From Nitrosospira sp. (GTDB lineage Bacteria; Pseudomonadota; Gammaproteobacteria; Burkholderiales; Nitrosomonadaceae): a stretch of 64,000 nt of DNA. This document shows, piece by piece, positions 19,944-30,523 of this stretch (positions are counted from its first letter, which is position 1; every line of letters starts with the position of its first letter). Under the pieces are notes generated by a model. It made no database searches and was not told the DNA's origin. It worked only from the letters and a program-made list of their open reading frames with translations. The translations under genes were made by a program, and so were the position numbers. Location of the stretch: the NCBI GenBank assembly GCA_013450215.1, contig JACDSH010000009.1, positions 31,442 to 95,441 on the forward strand, given 5' to 3'.

Positions 19944-22900
19944 TATGCAACTGCCGCCACATCGCTCAACTTGACCGCCTCTTCAATATCTACTGCGACT
20001 ACTCGCGAGACACCCTGCTCCTGCATGGTGACGCCTATCAACTGCTGCGCCATTTCCATGGTGATTTTATTGTGGCTGATAAAAATAAACTGGGTCTGAC
20101 GTGACATTCTCTTCACTAAATCACAGAAACGCACAGTATTGCTGTCATCCAGCGGAGCATCCACCTCATCCAACAGACAGAAGGGGGCAGGATTGAGTTT
20201 AAATAGGGAAAATACAAGCGCCAATGCTGTCAACGCCTTCTCACCACCAGACAGCAAATGAATAGAACTATTCTTCTTGCCAGGTGGCTGAGCAATGATC
20301 TGTACGCCAGAATCAAGAATCTCCTCACCACTAAGCACCAGCTTAGCCTGTCCGCCACCAAATATAACAGGGAACATTTCGCTCAGATGACTGTTAACCT
20401 TGTCGAAAGTTTCCAGTAGGCGTTCACGAGTTTCTCGGTCTATCCGGCGGATAGCATTTTCCAACGTTTCAACGGCTTCTCTCAAATCCTGTAATTGCGC
20501 ATCAAGATAATTCTTGCGCTCCTGAGAGGCTTGTAACTCATCAAGCGCGGCAAGATTGACCGCGCCGAGGGCAGAAATCTCAGTATTCAGACGATTGATT
20601 CCAGTCTGCAGCGCAGTAGGCCGCATTTTCCCGAGAGTCAGCAGTAACTCCTCCTCATTGGCCTTCGCCTCTTTTAACTGTTCTCCAAACTGACTCTCGG
20701 CAATACGTGCCTCCTGCTCCTTAAGTCTCGCCTGAGTGATCGACTCCCGTAGTGGGTGCAATTTCTGTTCAGAAGTCATTCGCTCCTGCTCTATCTCCCG
20801 CAACTCATTGGCCGCACCTTCCATAACATTTCGCGCTTTTGCGAGACCCATTTCACGCTGCTCACGCAACGTTAACCACTCGTGTAACTGAATATTTATC
20901 TTGGCCTCATCAAAACCACCCTGTTCAATCTGTAATTTTTCCAGATTGCTTTTTAATTCAGCAACACTCTCATCGATAGAACGAATGGAATTCTCTACTT
21001 CGACAATCTTACTCTGACAAGTTTTTTCATAGAAAGCGGCTTCCTGCGTTTCCCTAACCACATCCTGAACTAATTGCCTTTGAGCATTGAGGGATTGTTC
21101 GGATGCTTCCCCCCTCAATTTCTCATCTTGCACTCGTCCCTGTAGAGCGACAATTTCAACTTGATACTCTGCCAACTTGATCTCAGCATCCTGTTTATGC
21201 GAAGCCTCCGCCCCCATCTGCTGTGCGATCTCTGTCAATTCATCCTCAATCTGACTTCGGCGCTGACTAGCACGTTCGGCCAACTGGTTGAGCTTAAGCA
21301 TATGTATCTGCCGCTCATGGTGCTGATGCTGAAGTTGCTCATTATCCTGACGCAAGCGTGCGATCAATACTTCTAGTTCATGATAGGCTTCTTCTGCTGC
21401 CTTTAGTGATGAGTCCTCTATGGTGAGCGCATTCCTTAGCACGTTCACTTCTATTCCGATCTGAGTTATTTCCCGCTGCCTGGCCAATACTCCATGCAAT
21501 TGCGAGTCAGGGGCATAGTAAGTAAGGCTATGGCGGGTAAAGATATGCCCTTCTCGGGTCACCAGCATCTCTCCACCAGTCAGTCTCATACGCTGAGAGA
21601 GAGCATCTTGCACACCATCAACCACAAATATCCCATTCAGCCATTCATTTAATACAGCTTCTATTTTGGTGTCATCACACGTGAGATACTGCTGCAAGAG
21701 TGTCATATCCTTCTCGCCATGCAAATCATCTTCAGCCTGTTCGGGCACTCCAACTGGTTCGAATGCAACCCATCTGCCAGGTGGCAAATCACTTGACCAT
21801 TCCTGCGCTGTTTCCAATCTCTCAAGCTGGGCACTGTTCAAGCGCTCGCGCAGCACAGCTTCAAGCGCATCTTCCCAGCCCTTTTCAATCTGGATGCTTT
21901 GCCACAGACGAGGTGATGCATCCAATTGATGCCTGGTAATCCAGGCGCTCAGACCTTCATTACCTTCGAGCCGATGCTGCAGGCGTTGCAATGCATCAAA
22001 CCGTGCCTCCGCCTGGGTAATCTGCTGTCCCAGTAGTTGCACTTTGCGCACGAACTCTCGTTTATTCCCTTCCGAGTTGGGCAGACACTCTAACGCTTGC
22101 GCAAGCTCGTTCTGCTTTTGCTTCAGGTCTGCGGCGACACCCCCTGTTTCGCGCTGCAAGCGGAATAAACTCTCATCATCAGTTTGTGGAAGCAAACCCC
22201 GTTCCTCCAGCAGACGCTCGCGACGCAATTCCAATTGTTGCAGTGATTTCTCAGCATGGATGCGATGACTCTCTTCAAGCTGTCCACTCTGCTCGACTAG
22301 CACTAGGCTGTGTTGCATTTCCCCCAGTCTCTCCTGGAACGAGCGGAAGACGGACTCCGCTATCGGCAACCTCTCATTCTCCGTCGCAGCTTTTTGCTTA
22401 CCAGCTTCATGAGTCAGCTCTGCCCGAAAAAGTTCACCGCGCCAGCGGCTCATACTATTGGTCGCACTTTCCTTTTGCTCCCCATGATGCTCAAGCTGGC
22501 CCTTTGCTGCTGTAATCTGTAATTCCATCCGCTGACGATTCTCGCGCAGATGTTGTATCTGTTGCTCAATCCGCGCCACTTCTGCATTGGCGGCATACAA
22601 ATCTCCCTGCGACTGGTGCAGGCTATCGCTGGCAGCGTAATGCTGGGCACGTTTTTCTTCCAGCCGTTTTTCCGCATCACGCAGACGTGCGGTCTCAGCT
22701 TCCAGTTCAAGTTCTAATCGTTCAATTTCATTTTCTGCATGGATACGCTGAGCTGATGCATCCTGTTTACGTGCAAGCCACAATAGATTCTGTGAGGTAT
22801 ACAACTGAACTTGCAGTTCCTTAAACTGGGTAGCGACCTTGGCCTGCTCTTCCAAGTGCTGTAACTGCCTCTCCAATTCCTGGCAGATATCATCCACCCT

Positions 22901-23476
22901 TGTTAAGTTTTCGCGAGTGTCGTTCAACCGCAACTCAGTCTCACGGCGGCGTTCACGGTACTTAGAAACCCCTGCGGCCTCTTCCAGAAATACGCGCAAC
23001 TCCTCCGGCTTAGCCTCAATGATGCGAGAAATCATTCCTTGCTCGATAATCGCGTAGCCACGCCCACCTAGACCGGTACCAAGAAAGATATCGGCAATAT
23101 CACGTCGGCGTACGTGAATATTGTTGATGTAGTAGCATGATTCCCCATCCCGTAGCAGCACTCGCTTGATAGAGATCTCGGCATAGCTTGACCATTGCCC
23201 TGCTGCCTTTCCAAGACTGTTATCAAATAACAGTTCGACACTGGCTCGCCCTACCGGTTTGCGATTAGCCGAGCCGTTAAAAATCACGTCCTGCATGGAC
23301 TCGCCACGTAGTGCCGATGCCCTCGATTCACCCAGCACCCAGCGCACCGCATCAACTACATTTGACTTACCACAACCATTGGGACCAACAACACCAACCA
23401 GATCACCTGGAACAGAAATATTGGTAGGATCAACGAAGGATTTGAAACCGGCAAGTTTGATATGGGAGAGACGCAA
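19943..23476 (-). CDS. smc: chromosome segregation ATPase SMC
   Basis: A 1177-residue SMC protein: Walker A GPNGCGKSNV (31-40), a long coiled coil, a hinge at roughly 510-640, a return coiled coil, and the C-terminal ABC signature LLSGGEKALTALAL with Walker B CLLDEVDAPLDD. It condenses and segregates the chromosome together with ScpA/ScpB, which are not in this window. Length is standard. It is first of three coupled genes, divergent from queF over about 100 bases. Confidence 0.96.
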   Translation of the reverse strand: MRLSHIKLAGFKSFVDPTNISVPGDLVGVVGPNGCGKSNVVDAVRWVLGESRASALRGESMQDVIFNGSANRKPVGRASVELLFDNSLGKAAGQWSSYAEISIKRVLLRDGESCYYINNIHVRRRDIADIFLGTGLGGRGYAIIEQGMISRIIEAKPEELRVFLEEAAGVSKYRERRRETELRLNDTRENLTRVDDICQELERQLQHLEEQAKVATQFKELQVQLYTSQNLLWLARKQDASAQRIHAENEIERLELELEAETARLRDAEKRLEEKRAQHYAASDSLHQSQGDLYAANAEVARIEQQIQHLRENRQRMELQITAAKGQLEHHGEQKESATNSMSRWRGELFRAELTHEAGKQKAATENERLPIAESVFRSFQERLGEMQHSLVLVEQSGQLEESHRIHAEKSLQQLELRRERLLEERGLLPQTDDESLFRLQRETGGVAADLKQKQNELAQALECLPNSEGNKREFVRKVQLLGQQITQAEARFDALQRLQHRLEGNEGLSAWITRHQLDASPRLWQSIQIEKGWEDALEAVLRERLNSAQLERLETAQEWSSDLPPGRWVAFEPVGVPEQAEDDLHGEKDMTLLQQYLTCDDTKIEAVLNEWLNGIFVVDGVQDALSQRMRLTGGEMLVTREGHIFTRHSLTYYAPDSQLHGVLARQREITQIGIEVNVLRNALTIEDSSLKAAEEAYHELEVLIARLRQDNEQLQHQHHERQIHMLKLNQLAERASQRRSQIEDELTEIAQQMGAEASHKQDAEIKLAEYQVEIVALQGRVQDEKLRGEASEQSLNAQRQLVQDVVRETQEAAFYEKTCQSKIVEVENSIRSIDESVAELKSNLEKLQIEQGGFDEAKINIQLHEWLTLREQREMGLAKARNVMEGAANELREIEQERMTSEQKLHPLRESITQARLKEQEARIAESQFGEQLKEAKANEEELLLTLGKMRPTALQTGINRLNTEISALGAVNLAALDELQASQERKNYLDAQLQDLREAVETLENAIRRIDRETRERLLETFDKVNSHLSEMFPVIFGGGQAKLVLSGEEILDSGVQIIAQPPGKKNSSIHLLSGGEKALTALALVFSLFKLNPAPFCLLDEVDAPLDDSNTVRFCDLVKRMSRQTQFIFISHNKITMEMAQQLIGVTMQEQGVSRVVAVDIEEAVKLSDVAAVA

Positions 23477-23575
23477 TTTATTGTTTGTTACCAGTTATAA
23501 TTGGGGAAATTAAAAAATGCCCTATAAAACAACCCTAGGGGTGATCATTCTAACCGATTTGACCGAGAGAAGAGA

Positions 23576-23995
23576 ATGCCTAGCCGTCCCGCAAAATATC
23601 TGGAAACCTTCCCAAACCCAACCCCTGCAAGGGATTACCATATTCATATGGAGATCCCGGAGTTTACTTGCCTTTGTCCTAAGACCGGACAACCGGATTT
23701 TGCTACTCTGATCCTTGATTACATCCCTGATAAAAAGTGTATCGAACTTAAAAGCCTCAAGCTCTACATTTGGTCTTATCGCAACGAGGGTGCATTTCAT
23801 GAAGCTGTCGCTAACCGCATACTTGATGACCTGACTGCCGCTCTAAAGCCGAGGTATATGCGCCTTACTGCTAAATTCTATGTGCGCGGTGGCATTTTCA
23901 CCAATATTGTGGCGGAACAACGGAAATCTGGGTGGAAACCACTAGCAACGGTAGAATTGGGGAAATTCGAGAGCCAATCCAACATACGCTCTTGA
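23576..23995 (+). CDS. queF: NADPH-dependent preQ0 reductase QueF (short type)
   Basis: A 139-residue reductase that converts 7-cyano-7-deazaguanine to 7-aminomethyl-7-deazaguanine in queuosine biosynthesis. The catalytic site CPKTGQPDF has the nucleophile cysteine at residue 34 and the proton-donor aspartate at 41; the QueF motif [20 protein letters not shown] is complete. Its length places it in the unimodular (Bacillus) subfamily rather than the long E. coli type. No other queuosine genes are nearby, and I see no preQ1 riboswitch in the 99 bases upstream. Confidence 0.93.
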   Translation: MPSRPAKYLETFPNPTPARDYHIHMEIPEFTCLCPKTGQPDFATLILDYIPDKKCIELKSLKLYIWSYRNEGAFHEAVANRILDDLTAALKPRYMRLTAKFYVRGGIFTNIVAEQRKSGWKPLATVELGKFESQSNIRS

Positions 23996-24349
23996 GTTTG
24001 CAGACCTCTCAGCGCCATCACAAAAATCCTTGCGCAACTGAGAGTGGTTGTCCACCATCGATCAGGTTTTCCGTACTGCCAATTGCAACCCTATCTGGCA
24101 AGGTTTTATCTGAAATCCAAATCTTTGAACAACCTGTAAACTAATAACAATCAAGAGTATGCGCATAAAAACCCGTCAGCTCTTCTAATTATCGGTCTGA
24201 GTATTTTGTTATGGAATGGTCTCTATACGGCAGGAAGTTGTCCCAACTTACCTCCTTTCTAATCCCCGATTACCAGCTGAATTTCCTCAATATTAGCTGT
24301 CACGATGCTCCACCTCGCCCTCACAGATAATGGTTACTGTCTCGAAAAA
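23996..24349. other. 354-base stretch without a supported gene
   Basis: Lies between the converging ends of queF and prfC. Short frames exist on the plus strand, but none has a good start and ribosome site together or a recognisable motif. No convincing terminator hairpin with a T-run is visible. It could be the eroded site of a lost gene, but nothing in it can be identified. Confidence 0.5.
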
Positions 24350-25960
24350 TCACCCATCCATATGGGTTTGGAATACCAACCCAGCATGCTCGCGTAACCG
24401 ATGAAAATTAATCATCTTCCAGTTCTCTTGTGCAACACTGAGCTCTGCGCCAAATGCAGCTAGGAAGGTGGGGGCATCGACTGCGTCGTATGCGACACGA
24501 TGTCCATTGGTATCAATGAATCGTTTCAGCTCGCGCGGATCATCAGCAGTGACCCAGCGGGCCATCTGGTACTTGGCCGAAGAGAGGCGAGTTTCTACTC
24601 CGTATTCGTGCTTGAGTCGATGCGCCACCACTTCAAATTGTAGTGTGCCGACAGCACCCAATAATAGTGCACCACCTGCGTACGGTCGGAATACTTGGAT
24701 TGCACCCTCCTCGCCTAACTGAGTCAGACCAAGTTTGAGCTGTTTCCCACGCATTGGGTCGGCAAGCTCGACCGTCTGAAAAATCTCTGGGGAGAAAAAT
24801 GGAAGGCCCGTAAACTGCAACTCTTCACCTTCTGTCAAAGTATCCCCCAATTGCAATGTGCCATGATTGGGAATACCGATAATATCTCCCGGATAAGCGA
24901 CATCAAGCAATTCCCGCCGCTGAGAGAGAAATGACACCACGCTGCCTGGACGAACATCTTTCCCGCTACGCACCACATGCAAATTCATGCCGCGTTCGAA
25001 ACGCCCCGAGCAGATACGTACAAAAGCAATCCGATCCCGGTGGGCCGGGTTCATATTGGCCTGGATTTTGAATACCACGCCAGAAAATTTAGGCTCGTCC
25101 GGCTGCACCACGCGCTGTATAGCTTTACGCGGCCTAGGCGACGGAGCTAGATCGATCAATGCATCAAGTACTTCTTGGATACCGAAATTATTAATAGCAG
25201 AGCCGAAAAATACCGGGGTCTGACGGCCTGCAAGAAAAGCCTCTCGGTTAAACTCCTCAGAGGCACCTCGGATCAATTCAATCTCCTGTCTTGCATGAGT
25301 AAAACTCTCACCAAAACGGGACACCATAGCTGGATTATCAAGCCCCTCGATAATCTCATCTCTGCCGCCTAATTTATCTGCACCCGGTTGAAATACATGC
25401 ATACGGTCTCGGTTCAAGTCAAATACCCCATGAAAATGATGACCCATTCCCACCGGCCACGTAAAGGGTACCGTCGACATATGGAGCGTCTGCTCGATCT
25501 CGTCTATCAGGTCAAGTGGCTCACGCACCTCACGATCCATCTTGTTAACAAATGTGAGGATAGGCGTGTTACGAGCACGACATACTTCCAGTAAGCGTAA
25601 GGTCTGTGCCTCTACACCATTGGCAGCATCAATGACCATCAGTGCTGCATCCACAGCAGTCAAGACTCGGTAAGTATCCTCTGAAAAGTCCTGATGACCC
25701 GGCGTATCTAGCAGATTAATGACACAGCCACGATATTCCATCTGCATCACTGAACTAGCCACAGAAATACCACGCTGCTTCTCGATCTCCATCCAGTCGG
25801 AGGTGACATGACGGCTGGCCTTTCGTGCCTTGACGCTGCCCGCGATATGGATGGCTCCGGCAAAAAGTAGCAGCTTTTCAGTAAGCGTGGTCTTACCTGC
25901 ATCAGGGTGAGAGATAATGGCGAAGGTACGTCTACGCTTTACTTCCTGTTCAATTGTCAT
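24350..25960 (-). CDS. prfC: peptide chain release factor RF3
   Basis: A 536-residue translational GTPase that recycles RF1/RF2 after termination. G-domain motifs are complete: SHPDAGKTTLTE (G1, about 17-28), DTPGHQDFSEDTYR (G3) and NKMD (G4), followed by domains II and III. The start ATG lies 38 bases downstream of the ABC ATPase stop, preceded by AGAGG and by a 33-base element also found before the galU stub. Cotranscription with the Yej-type operon upstream is possible. Confidence 0.95.
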   Translation of the reverse strand: MTIEQEVKRRRTFAIISHPDAGKTTLTEKLLLFAGAIHIAGSVKARKASRHVTSDWMEIEKQRGISVASSVMQMEYRGCVINLLDTPGHQDFSEDTYRVLTAVDAALMVIDAANGVEAQTLRLLEVCRARNTPILTFVNKMDREVREPLDLIDEIEQTLHMSTVPFTWPVGMGHHFHGVFDLNRDRMHVFQPGADKLGGRDEIIEGLDNPAMVSRFGESFTHARQEIELIRGASEEFNREAFLAGRQTPVFFGSAINNFGIQEVLDALIDLAPSPRPRKAIQRVVQPDEPKFSGVVFKIQANMNPAHRDRIAFVRICSGRFERGMNLHVVRSGKDVRPGSVVSFLSQRRELLDVAYPGDIIGIPNHGTLQLGDTLTEGEELQFTGLPFFSPEIFQTVELADPMRGKQLKLGLTQLGEEGAIQVFRPYAGGALLLGAVGTLQFEVVAHRLKHEYGVETRLSSAKYQMARWVTADDPRELKRFIDTNGHRVAYDAVDAPTFLAAFGAELSVAQENWKMINFHRLREHAGLVFQTHMDG

Positions 25961-25967
25961 TCAGGTA

Positions 25968-26000
25968 CCTCTAAAAATTCAAATTTCGCCACGGTACGTT
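25968..26000 (-). repeat. 5' element shared with the galU stub, copy 2
   Basis: A 33-base stretch that begins within the stop region of the upstream ABC ATPase gene and ends in the prfC ribosome site AGAGG, 7 bases before the ATG. It matches the element at 16572-16604 without gaps. The palindromic core reads AAATTTGAATTT here. Confidence 0.5.
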
Positions 26001-28044
26001 ACTTCTGGGTATAAAGATGGCAGTGTGCCGTATGGGTAAAACTGAAGCTGCTAGCCTCTGGATAAATCTCATGACATACGGGCATCACCTTAGGGCAGCG
26101 TGGATGGAAGTGACAACCCGCCGGTGGGTTTGCGGGTGAGGGCAAATCTCCATGCAGCCTTATGACCTCACGTTTTAGATCAGGTCCAATTACCGGAACA
26201 GCTGACAGAAGTGCCTGAGTATAAGGGTGCTGTGGACTTCCCATCACCTCATCCATGCTGCCACGTTCTACAATTCTGCCTAAGTACATCACCGCCACTT
26301 CATCAGCGAGATATTCCACCACTGAGATATTGTGCGTAATGAATAGGTATGAGAGGCCCAAACCATTCTGCAATTCTTTCAACAGGTTCAGAATCTGTGC
26401 CTGTACCGACACGTCCAATGCACTGGTAGGCTCATCGCAAATTAACAATCTTGGATTGACTGCCAATGCACGTGCAATCGCAATACGTTGACGTTGACCG
26501 CCTGAAAATTCATGCGGGTAACGCCATTTCGTTTCTGGTGGCAAACCTACTCTCTGTAATAATGCATCTACCTCCCACCTCTCTGAAGAGGAGGGTTTAT
26601 CCCCAGCACTAACCGGCTTGCCTCTAACATTCAGTGCGTTCATACCCTCTTCGATAATATCGACAATGCGCATTCTCGGGTTGAGTGATGAATATGGGTC
26701 CTGAAATATAATCTGGAACTCAGCACGCTTCTCGCGTAACTGCCTACGCTCTAACCCTACTAACTCCAATCCATCGTAGAGCACACTCCCAGCAGTAGGT
26801 CGAATCAATTGCAAAATACCCTTGCCAACTGTGGTCTTTCCACAACCTGATTCACCCACCAAGGCCAGGGTACCTCCACGCGGAATTGTCAGTGATACTC
26901 CGTCCACCGCCTTGACATGCCCTACCACCCTTTTCATCAGACCCTTCTGTATGGGGAAATAGACTTTAAGGTCTGTGACACGCAACAATTCTAGAATGGA
27001 GCAATCCGATTGAAGAACAGAAGCTCTCTGAGGGGTTCCCTCGACCGCCTTAACTGAACTAGGGGCTCTCGAACCATTATCTTGATCAAAGAGATGGCAC
27101 TTCACCTGATGACCAGAGGTGACCTCGCTCCATCCTGGCATCGTGGTTCGACATAAATCCCAAGCGTGGTCACACCGGTCAGCGAAACGACAACCGATGA
27201 ATTCTCTTGATAGCGGAGGTACGGTGCCACTGATCACCGCCAAACCACGGTCACGCTTATTTTTCGCTGGCAAAGAAGCGAATAATTTGTGCGAGTAGGG
27301 GTGAGAGGGGTTGTGGAAGAATTCTTCACGTGTTGCCATCTCAATGATCTGGCCCGCGTACATTACTGCCACCTTGTGTGCCATCTCCGCTACCACGCCA
27401 AGATCGTGTGTTATCAAAAGTATCGACATGCCGCTGCGTTTCTGTAGATCACGCATGAGATCAAGTACCTGAGCCTGGATGGTGACATCCAGTGCGGTAG
27501 TAGGCTCATCTGCAATCAGCAGTTCCGGCTCTCCGGCCAGCGCCATTGCGATCATCACACGCTGCTTCATTCCACCAGAGAACTGGAACGGATACTCTTC
27601 CATACGCCGATCCGCATCAGGTATTCCAACCTGATTTAGTATCTCTAACACGCGTTGGTGTTGCGCAACTCCGCGTAAATTAAAATGCCTCCTCAGAACC
27701 TCACCGATCTGCTCTGCCACCGTCATCACGGGATTCAGACTCAGCATCGGTTCCTGGAAGATCATGCTTATCCGCTTTCCTCTCACATTGCGCATATCCG
27801 CTTCCGGCAACAACAGCAAATCCTCTCCACCGATTCTAATGGAACCAGCAATGATCTCACCCGTCTCTGGCAACAGTCTCATCACTGACAGAGCTGTCAT
27901 GGACTTGCCGCAGCCAGACTCTCCTAACAATGCAAAAGTTTCACCCTGCATAATCTGAAGACTAAGCCCATCTACCGCCATCACCGGTGCGGGTCCGGTA
28001 TGAAGCAGAGTCTGTAAATTTTTAATTTGCAATAACAGATTCAT
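25999..28044 (-). CDS. yejF: peptide ABC transporter, fused double ATPase (YejF-like)
   Basis: A 681-residue protein holding two complete OppD/OppF-type ATPase domains in tandem. Each has a Walker A (GESGCGKS near residue 40; GESGCGKTT near 395), signature ([24 protein letters not shown]) and Walker B ([24 protein letters not shown]), and each ends in the CxxC-containing oligopeptide-transporter C-terminal extension. It energises the importer encoded just upstream; its start overlaps the permease stop by 4 bases. YejF is the E. coli fused example; substrate range (oligopeptides, microcin C-like) is inference. Confidence 0.88.
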   Translation of the reverse strand: MNLLLQIKNLQTLLHTGPAPVMAVDGLSLQIMQGETFALLGESGCGKSMTALSVMRLLPETGEIIAGSIRIGGEDLLLLPEADMRNVRGKRISMIFQEPMLSLNPVMTVAEQIGEVLRRHFNLRGVAQHQRVLEILNQVGIPDADRRMEEYPFQFSGGMKQRVMIAMALAGEPELLIADEPTTALDVTIQAQVLDLMRDLQKRSGMSILLITHDLGVVAEMAHKVAVMYAGQIIEMATREEFFHNPSHPYSHKLFASLPAKNKRDRGLAVISGTVPPLSREFIGCRFADRCDHAWDLCRTTMPGWSEVTSGHQVKCHLFDQDNGSRAPSSVKAVEGTPQRASVLQSDCSILELLRVTDLKVYFPIQKGLMKRVVGHVKAVDGVSLTIPRGGTLALVGESGCGKTTVGKGILQLIRPTAGSVLYDGLELVGLERRQLREKRAEFQIIFQDPYSSLNPRMRIVDIIEEGMNALNVRGKPVSAGDKPSSSERWEVDALLQRVGLPPETKWRYPHEFSGGQRQRIAIARALAVNPRLLICDEPTSALDVSVQAQILNLLKELQNGLGLSYLFITHNISVVEYLADEVAVMYLGRIVERGSMDEVMGSPQHPYTQALLSAVPVIGPDLKREVIRLHGDLPSPANPPAGCHFHPRCPKVMPVCHEIYPEASSFSFTHTAHCHLYTQK

Positions 28045-29549
28045 GGAGAGTGAGAGCCCTTAATCTCAGCCTCTACTGTCTTGTCTTTAGAATATTGCTC
28101 GCGGCCCCTGCGTTGCAGTTTCCTAGCTTGTAGTGGCCAGGTTCTCACACGCGGATTGAATGCATCTTGAACTGCATCTGCAAAAAGATTGGCGCTTAGA
28201 ACCAATGCAAACATGAAACCAAAGGCTGATAACAGAGCCCACCACACCATCGGCTCACGTGCCATTTCCAGACGTGCTGCATTGATCATGGTCCCGAAAC
28301 TTATCATGGAGGGGTCAACACCGACACCAACATAAGACAGAACAGCCTCGGCCAGAACTAATCCACTGAAATCCATCACCGTAGCAATCAATACGATATG
28401 CATCACATTCGGAAGAATATGGCGACTAATGATGCGCCAATGAGAGACCCCGAACGCGTGAGCCGCCTGAATATACTCCATCTCCCGCAGCTTCAAGGTT
28501 TCACCGCGTAGTAGTCGACATAAACCAGTCCAACTAGTGACGCCAAGTATGATGCAAAGAAACAGCAGACGCAGATCGGCCCGTGCAGCAATGGTGTCGA
28601 ATAGCTCGGGATGGGTCTCCATGTAAACCTGCATCATCAATACTGCAGCTGCGATCAGCAATACGCCTGGGATTGAACTCAGGGTGGTGTAAATATACTG
28701 AATCACGTCATCCACCCACCCACGGAAATATCCGGCCATGATGCCAAGCAATAATGCAAAGGGGAGCATCATCAAGGTGGTGAGAGTGCCGATCACCAGC
28801 CCGGTACGGATGCTCTTGAGTGACTGATAAAATACATCTTGCCCAACCTTATCAGTACCGAATATGTGGTAATGAGTGGATAGCATCAGCGCTACACCGA
28901 TCGACATGAACATCAATGCCAGTGTGGCTAAGACTGCATTCCATGGAACTTCAGTATCACCTCGACGGATGGCAGATAATGTAAATGAAAGTGTTGCACT
29001 GTCCCGGCGTGCCAATGAAACACTCAACAAGGTCAACACTAAACACCAACTCAGTAAGCCCAATGCCAGTCCCGTTGTTGCTCGTTCGGCCACATCATTA
29101 GTTAACTGCGTTGCTGGATCCTGCAAATGCGCCCCTCCAAATTGCAAACGTGGGAATTCTCTCATCTGCGCTCCATCTGGCAACTCAATCGTTTCTCTAG
29201 CGTAAAGGTGTGCGGCAAAGGGTGCTGAGTAAGTCTTCTCGACTCGCGTACGCAATGGAGTGGCGATGATATCGAGAAGACTCAGCACTTCCACGCTATA
29301 AACCTTCTCACTATTACTGCCATTCTCGATAGCAGGACGGAAATGTACCGTGTCGAGTAGCCCAATAGACATAAAGAATACCAGCACCGTGAGGGATGCC
29401 ATCCCGCTCGCACTATGACCTACTCGCCTCCATGGTACGAGCATGTGCTCATTGCGACGTACGTACCAAACAAAGACAAGAGCCACCATTACCAGCAAGT
29501 ATATGAGGGCATCGGTCCAGAGAATGACAGGCTTGAAGAGCATACTCAC
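28041..29549 (-). CDS. yejE: peptide ABC transporter permease with long N-terminal extension (YejE-like)
   Basis: A 502-residue inner-membrane permease. The C-terminal ~280 residues are a normal binding-protein-dependent permease core with the EAA-type loop EYIQAAHAFGVSHWRIISRHILPN. The N-terminal ~220 residues add extra hydrophobic segments (about 12-30 and 47-68), a periplasmic stretch (about 70-165) and another helix, absent from the 341-residue E. coli YejE. Its start overlaps the yejB-like stop by 4 bases. Confidence 0.82.
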   Translation of the reverse strand: MSMLFKPVILWTDALIYLLVMVALVFVWYVRRNEHMLVPWRRVGHSASGMASLTVLVFFMSIGLLDTVHFRPAIENGSNSEKVYSVEVLSLLDIIATPLRTRVEKTYSAPFAAHLYARETIELPDGAQMREFPRLQFGGAHLQDPATQLTNDVAERATTGLALGLLSWCLVLTLLSVSLARRDSATLSFTLSAIRRGDTEVPWNAVLATLALMFMSIGVALMLSTHYHIFGTDKVGQDVFYQSLKSIRTGLVIGTLTTLMMLPFALLLGIMAGYFRGWVDDVIQYIYTTLSSIPGVLLIAAAVLMMQVYMETHPELFDTIAARADLRLLFLCIILGVTSWTGLCRLLRGETLKLREMEYIQAAHAFGVSHWRIISRHILPNVMHIVLIATVMDFSGLVLAEAVLSYVGVGVDPSMISFGTMINAARLEMAREPMVWWALLSAFGFMFALVLSANLFADAVQDAFNPRVRTWPLQARKLQRRGREQYSKDKTVEAEIKGSHSP

Positions 29550-30523
29550 TCCAACCTTATTCTTGGATCAACCAGGGTATAGGAGATATCCGTCAAGATG
29601 AGCCCAACGATATAAAGCAATGAGCCGAGAAACACCATTGCACGCACCACAGCAAAATCCTGTGAGCTGATAGCATCAATGGTATAGCTACCCAGTCCCG
29701 GTATGCCGAAAAATGACTCGGCGATTAGACTCCCAAGGAACAGCAATGGGATCACCACTACCGCACCGGTGAGGATCGGGATCATGGCATTCCTGAGAAC
29801 ATGTCTGAATAGCACGATACTTTCTGGCAAGCCCTTGGCACGAGCGGTCCTTACATAGTCCTTACTCATCTCTTCAAGAAAAATAGTACGGTACCAACGT
29901 GTACTGGCGCCAGCGCCGCTGATTATGCCGATGATAACCGGCAAGACTAGGAACTTACCTGCATCAAGTCCGCTGCTATAGCCAGAAATAGGGACCAGAT
30001 GCCAGAGCTTACTGATCAGAAACTGTCCGCCGATGATGTAGAACAAGCTAGAAATAGACATGAGCGCAACGCACAGGACCACCCCCCAGAAGTCCACATA
30101 AGTTGCACGAAAAAACGCCATCACCAGCGCGAAGGTGATGTAGACAATCAACCCTAACAAGAACACCGGCAGAGCAATGGCGAGACTCGGTAGCATGCGT
30201 GATTTTATTTCGTGGGCGATATCACGCCCATCGTCAGCACGCCCGAAATCAAATGCGAACATAGCAACCGATTTCTCAAAAAAAATAGTATGCGTAAACT
30301 TTCCAGACCCTTCTTCACTATCGTTGAGCATCAGCGGTTTGTCGTACCCCCGCTCATGCTTCCATTTCTCGATCGCTTCGGGAGTGACTCGCTTAATGCC
30401 CAACTGCATCCGGGCCATGTCATCGGGCGTATTGACGACAAAGAACAAAGTGAAGGTGATCAGATTCACTCCGACCAAGATTGGAATGGCGTAGAGGATT
30501 CGACGGATGATGTAGTTAAGCAT
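29546..30523 (-). CDS. yejB: peptide ABC transporter permease (YejB-like)
   Basis: A 325-residue DppB/OppB-type permease: N-terminal YIIRRILYAIPILVGVNLITF, a periplasmic loop with a TPEAIEKWKHERGYDKP-like segment, and the EAA loop YVRTARAKGLPESIVLFRHVLRNAMIPI. It pairs with the YejE-like permease to form the channel. Its start overlaps the end of the binding-protein gene by 8 bases, so the four-gene operon is fully overlapping. Confidence 0.87.
   Translation of the reverse strand: MLNYIIRRILYAIPILVGVNLITFTLFFVVNTPDDMARMQLGIKRVTPEAIEKWKHERGYDKPLMLNDSEEGSGKFTHTIFFEKSVAMFAFDFGRADDGRDIAHEIKSRMLPSLAIALPVFLLGLIVYITFALVMAFFRATYVDFWGVVLCVALMSISSLFYIIGGQFLISKLWHLVPISGYSSGLDAGKFLVLPVIIGIISGAGASTRWYRTIFLEEMSKDYVRTARAKGLPESIVLFRHVLRNAMIPILTGAVVVIPLLFLGSLIAESFFGIPGLGSYTIDAISSQDFAVVRAMVFLGSLLYIVGLILTDISYTLVDPRIRLE

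Noticed and set aside
23477..23575. preQ1 riboswitch before queF
   Set aside because: The 99-base divergent gap with smc shows no pseudoknot-like preQ1 aptamer pattern.
23499..23967. 13-base direct repeat AATTGGGGAAATT on both sides of queF
   Set aside because: The second copy lies within the queF coding sequence and the motif is low in complexity; no target-site or mobile-element features accompany it.
24140..24270. Possible small LptM-like lipoprotein after queF (frame with ALLIIGLSILLWNG and later AGSC)
   Set aside because: No start codon or ribosome site in frame, and the cysteine is not in a proper lipobox.
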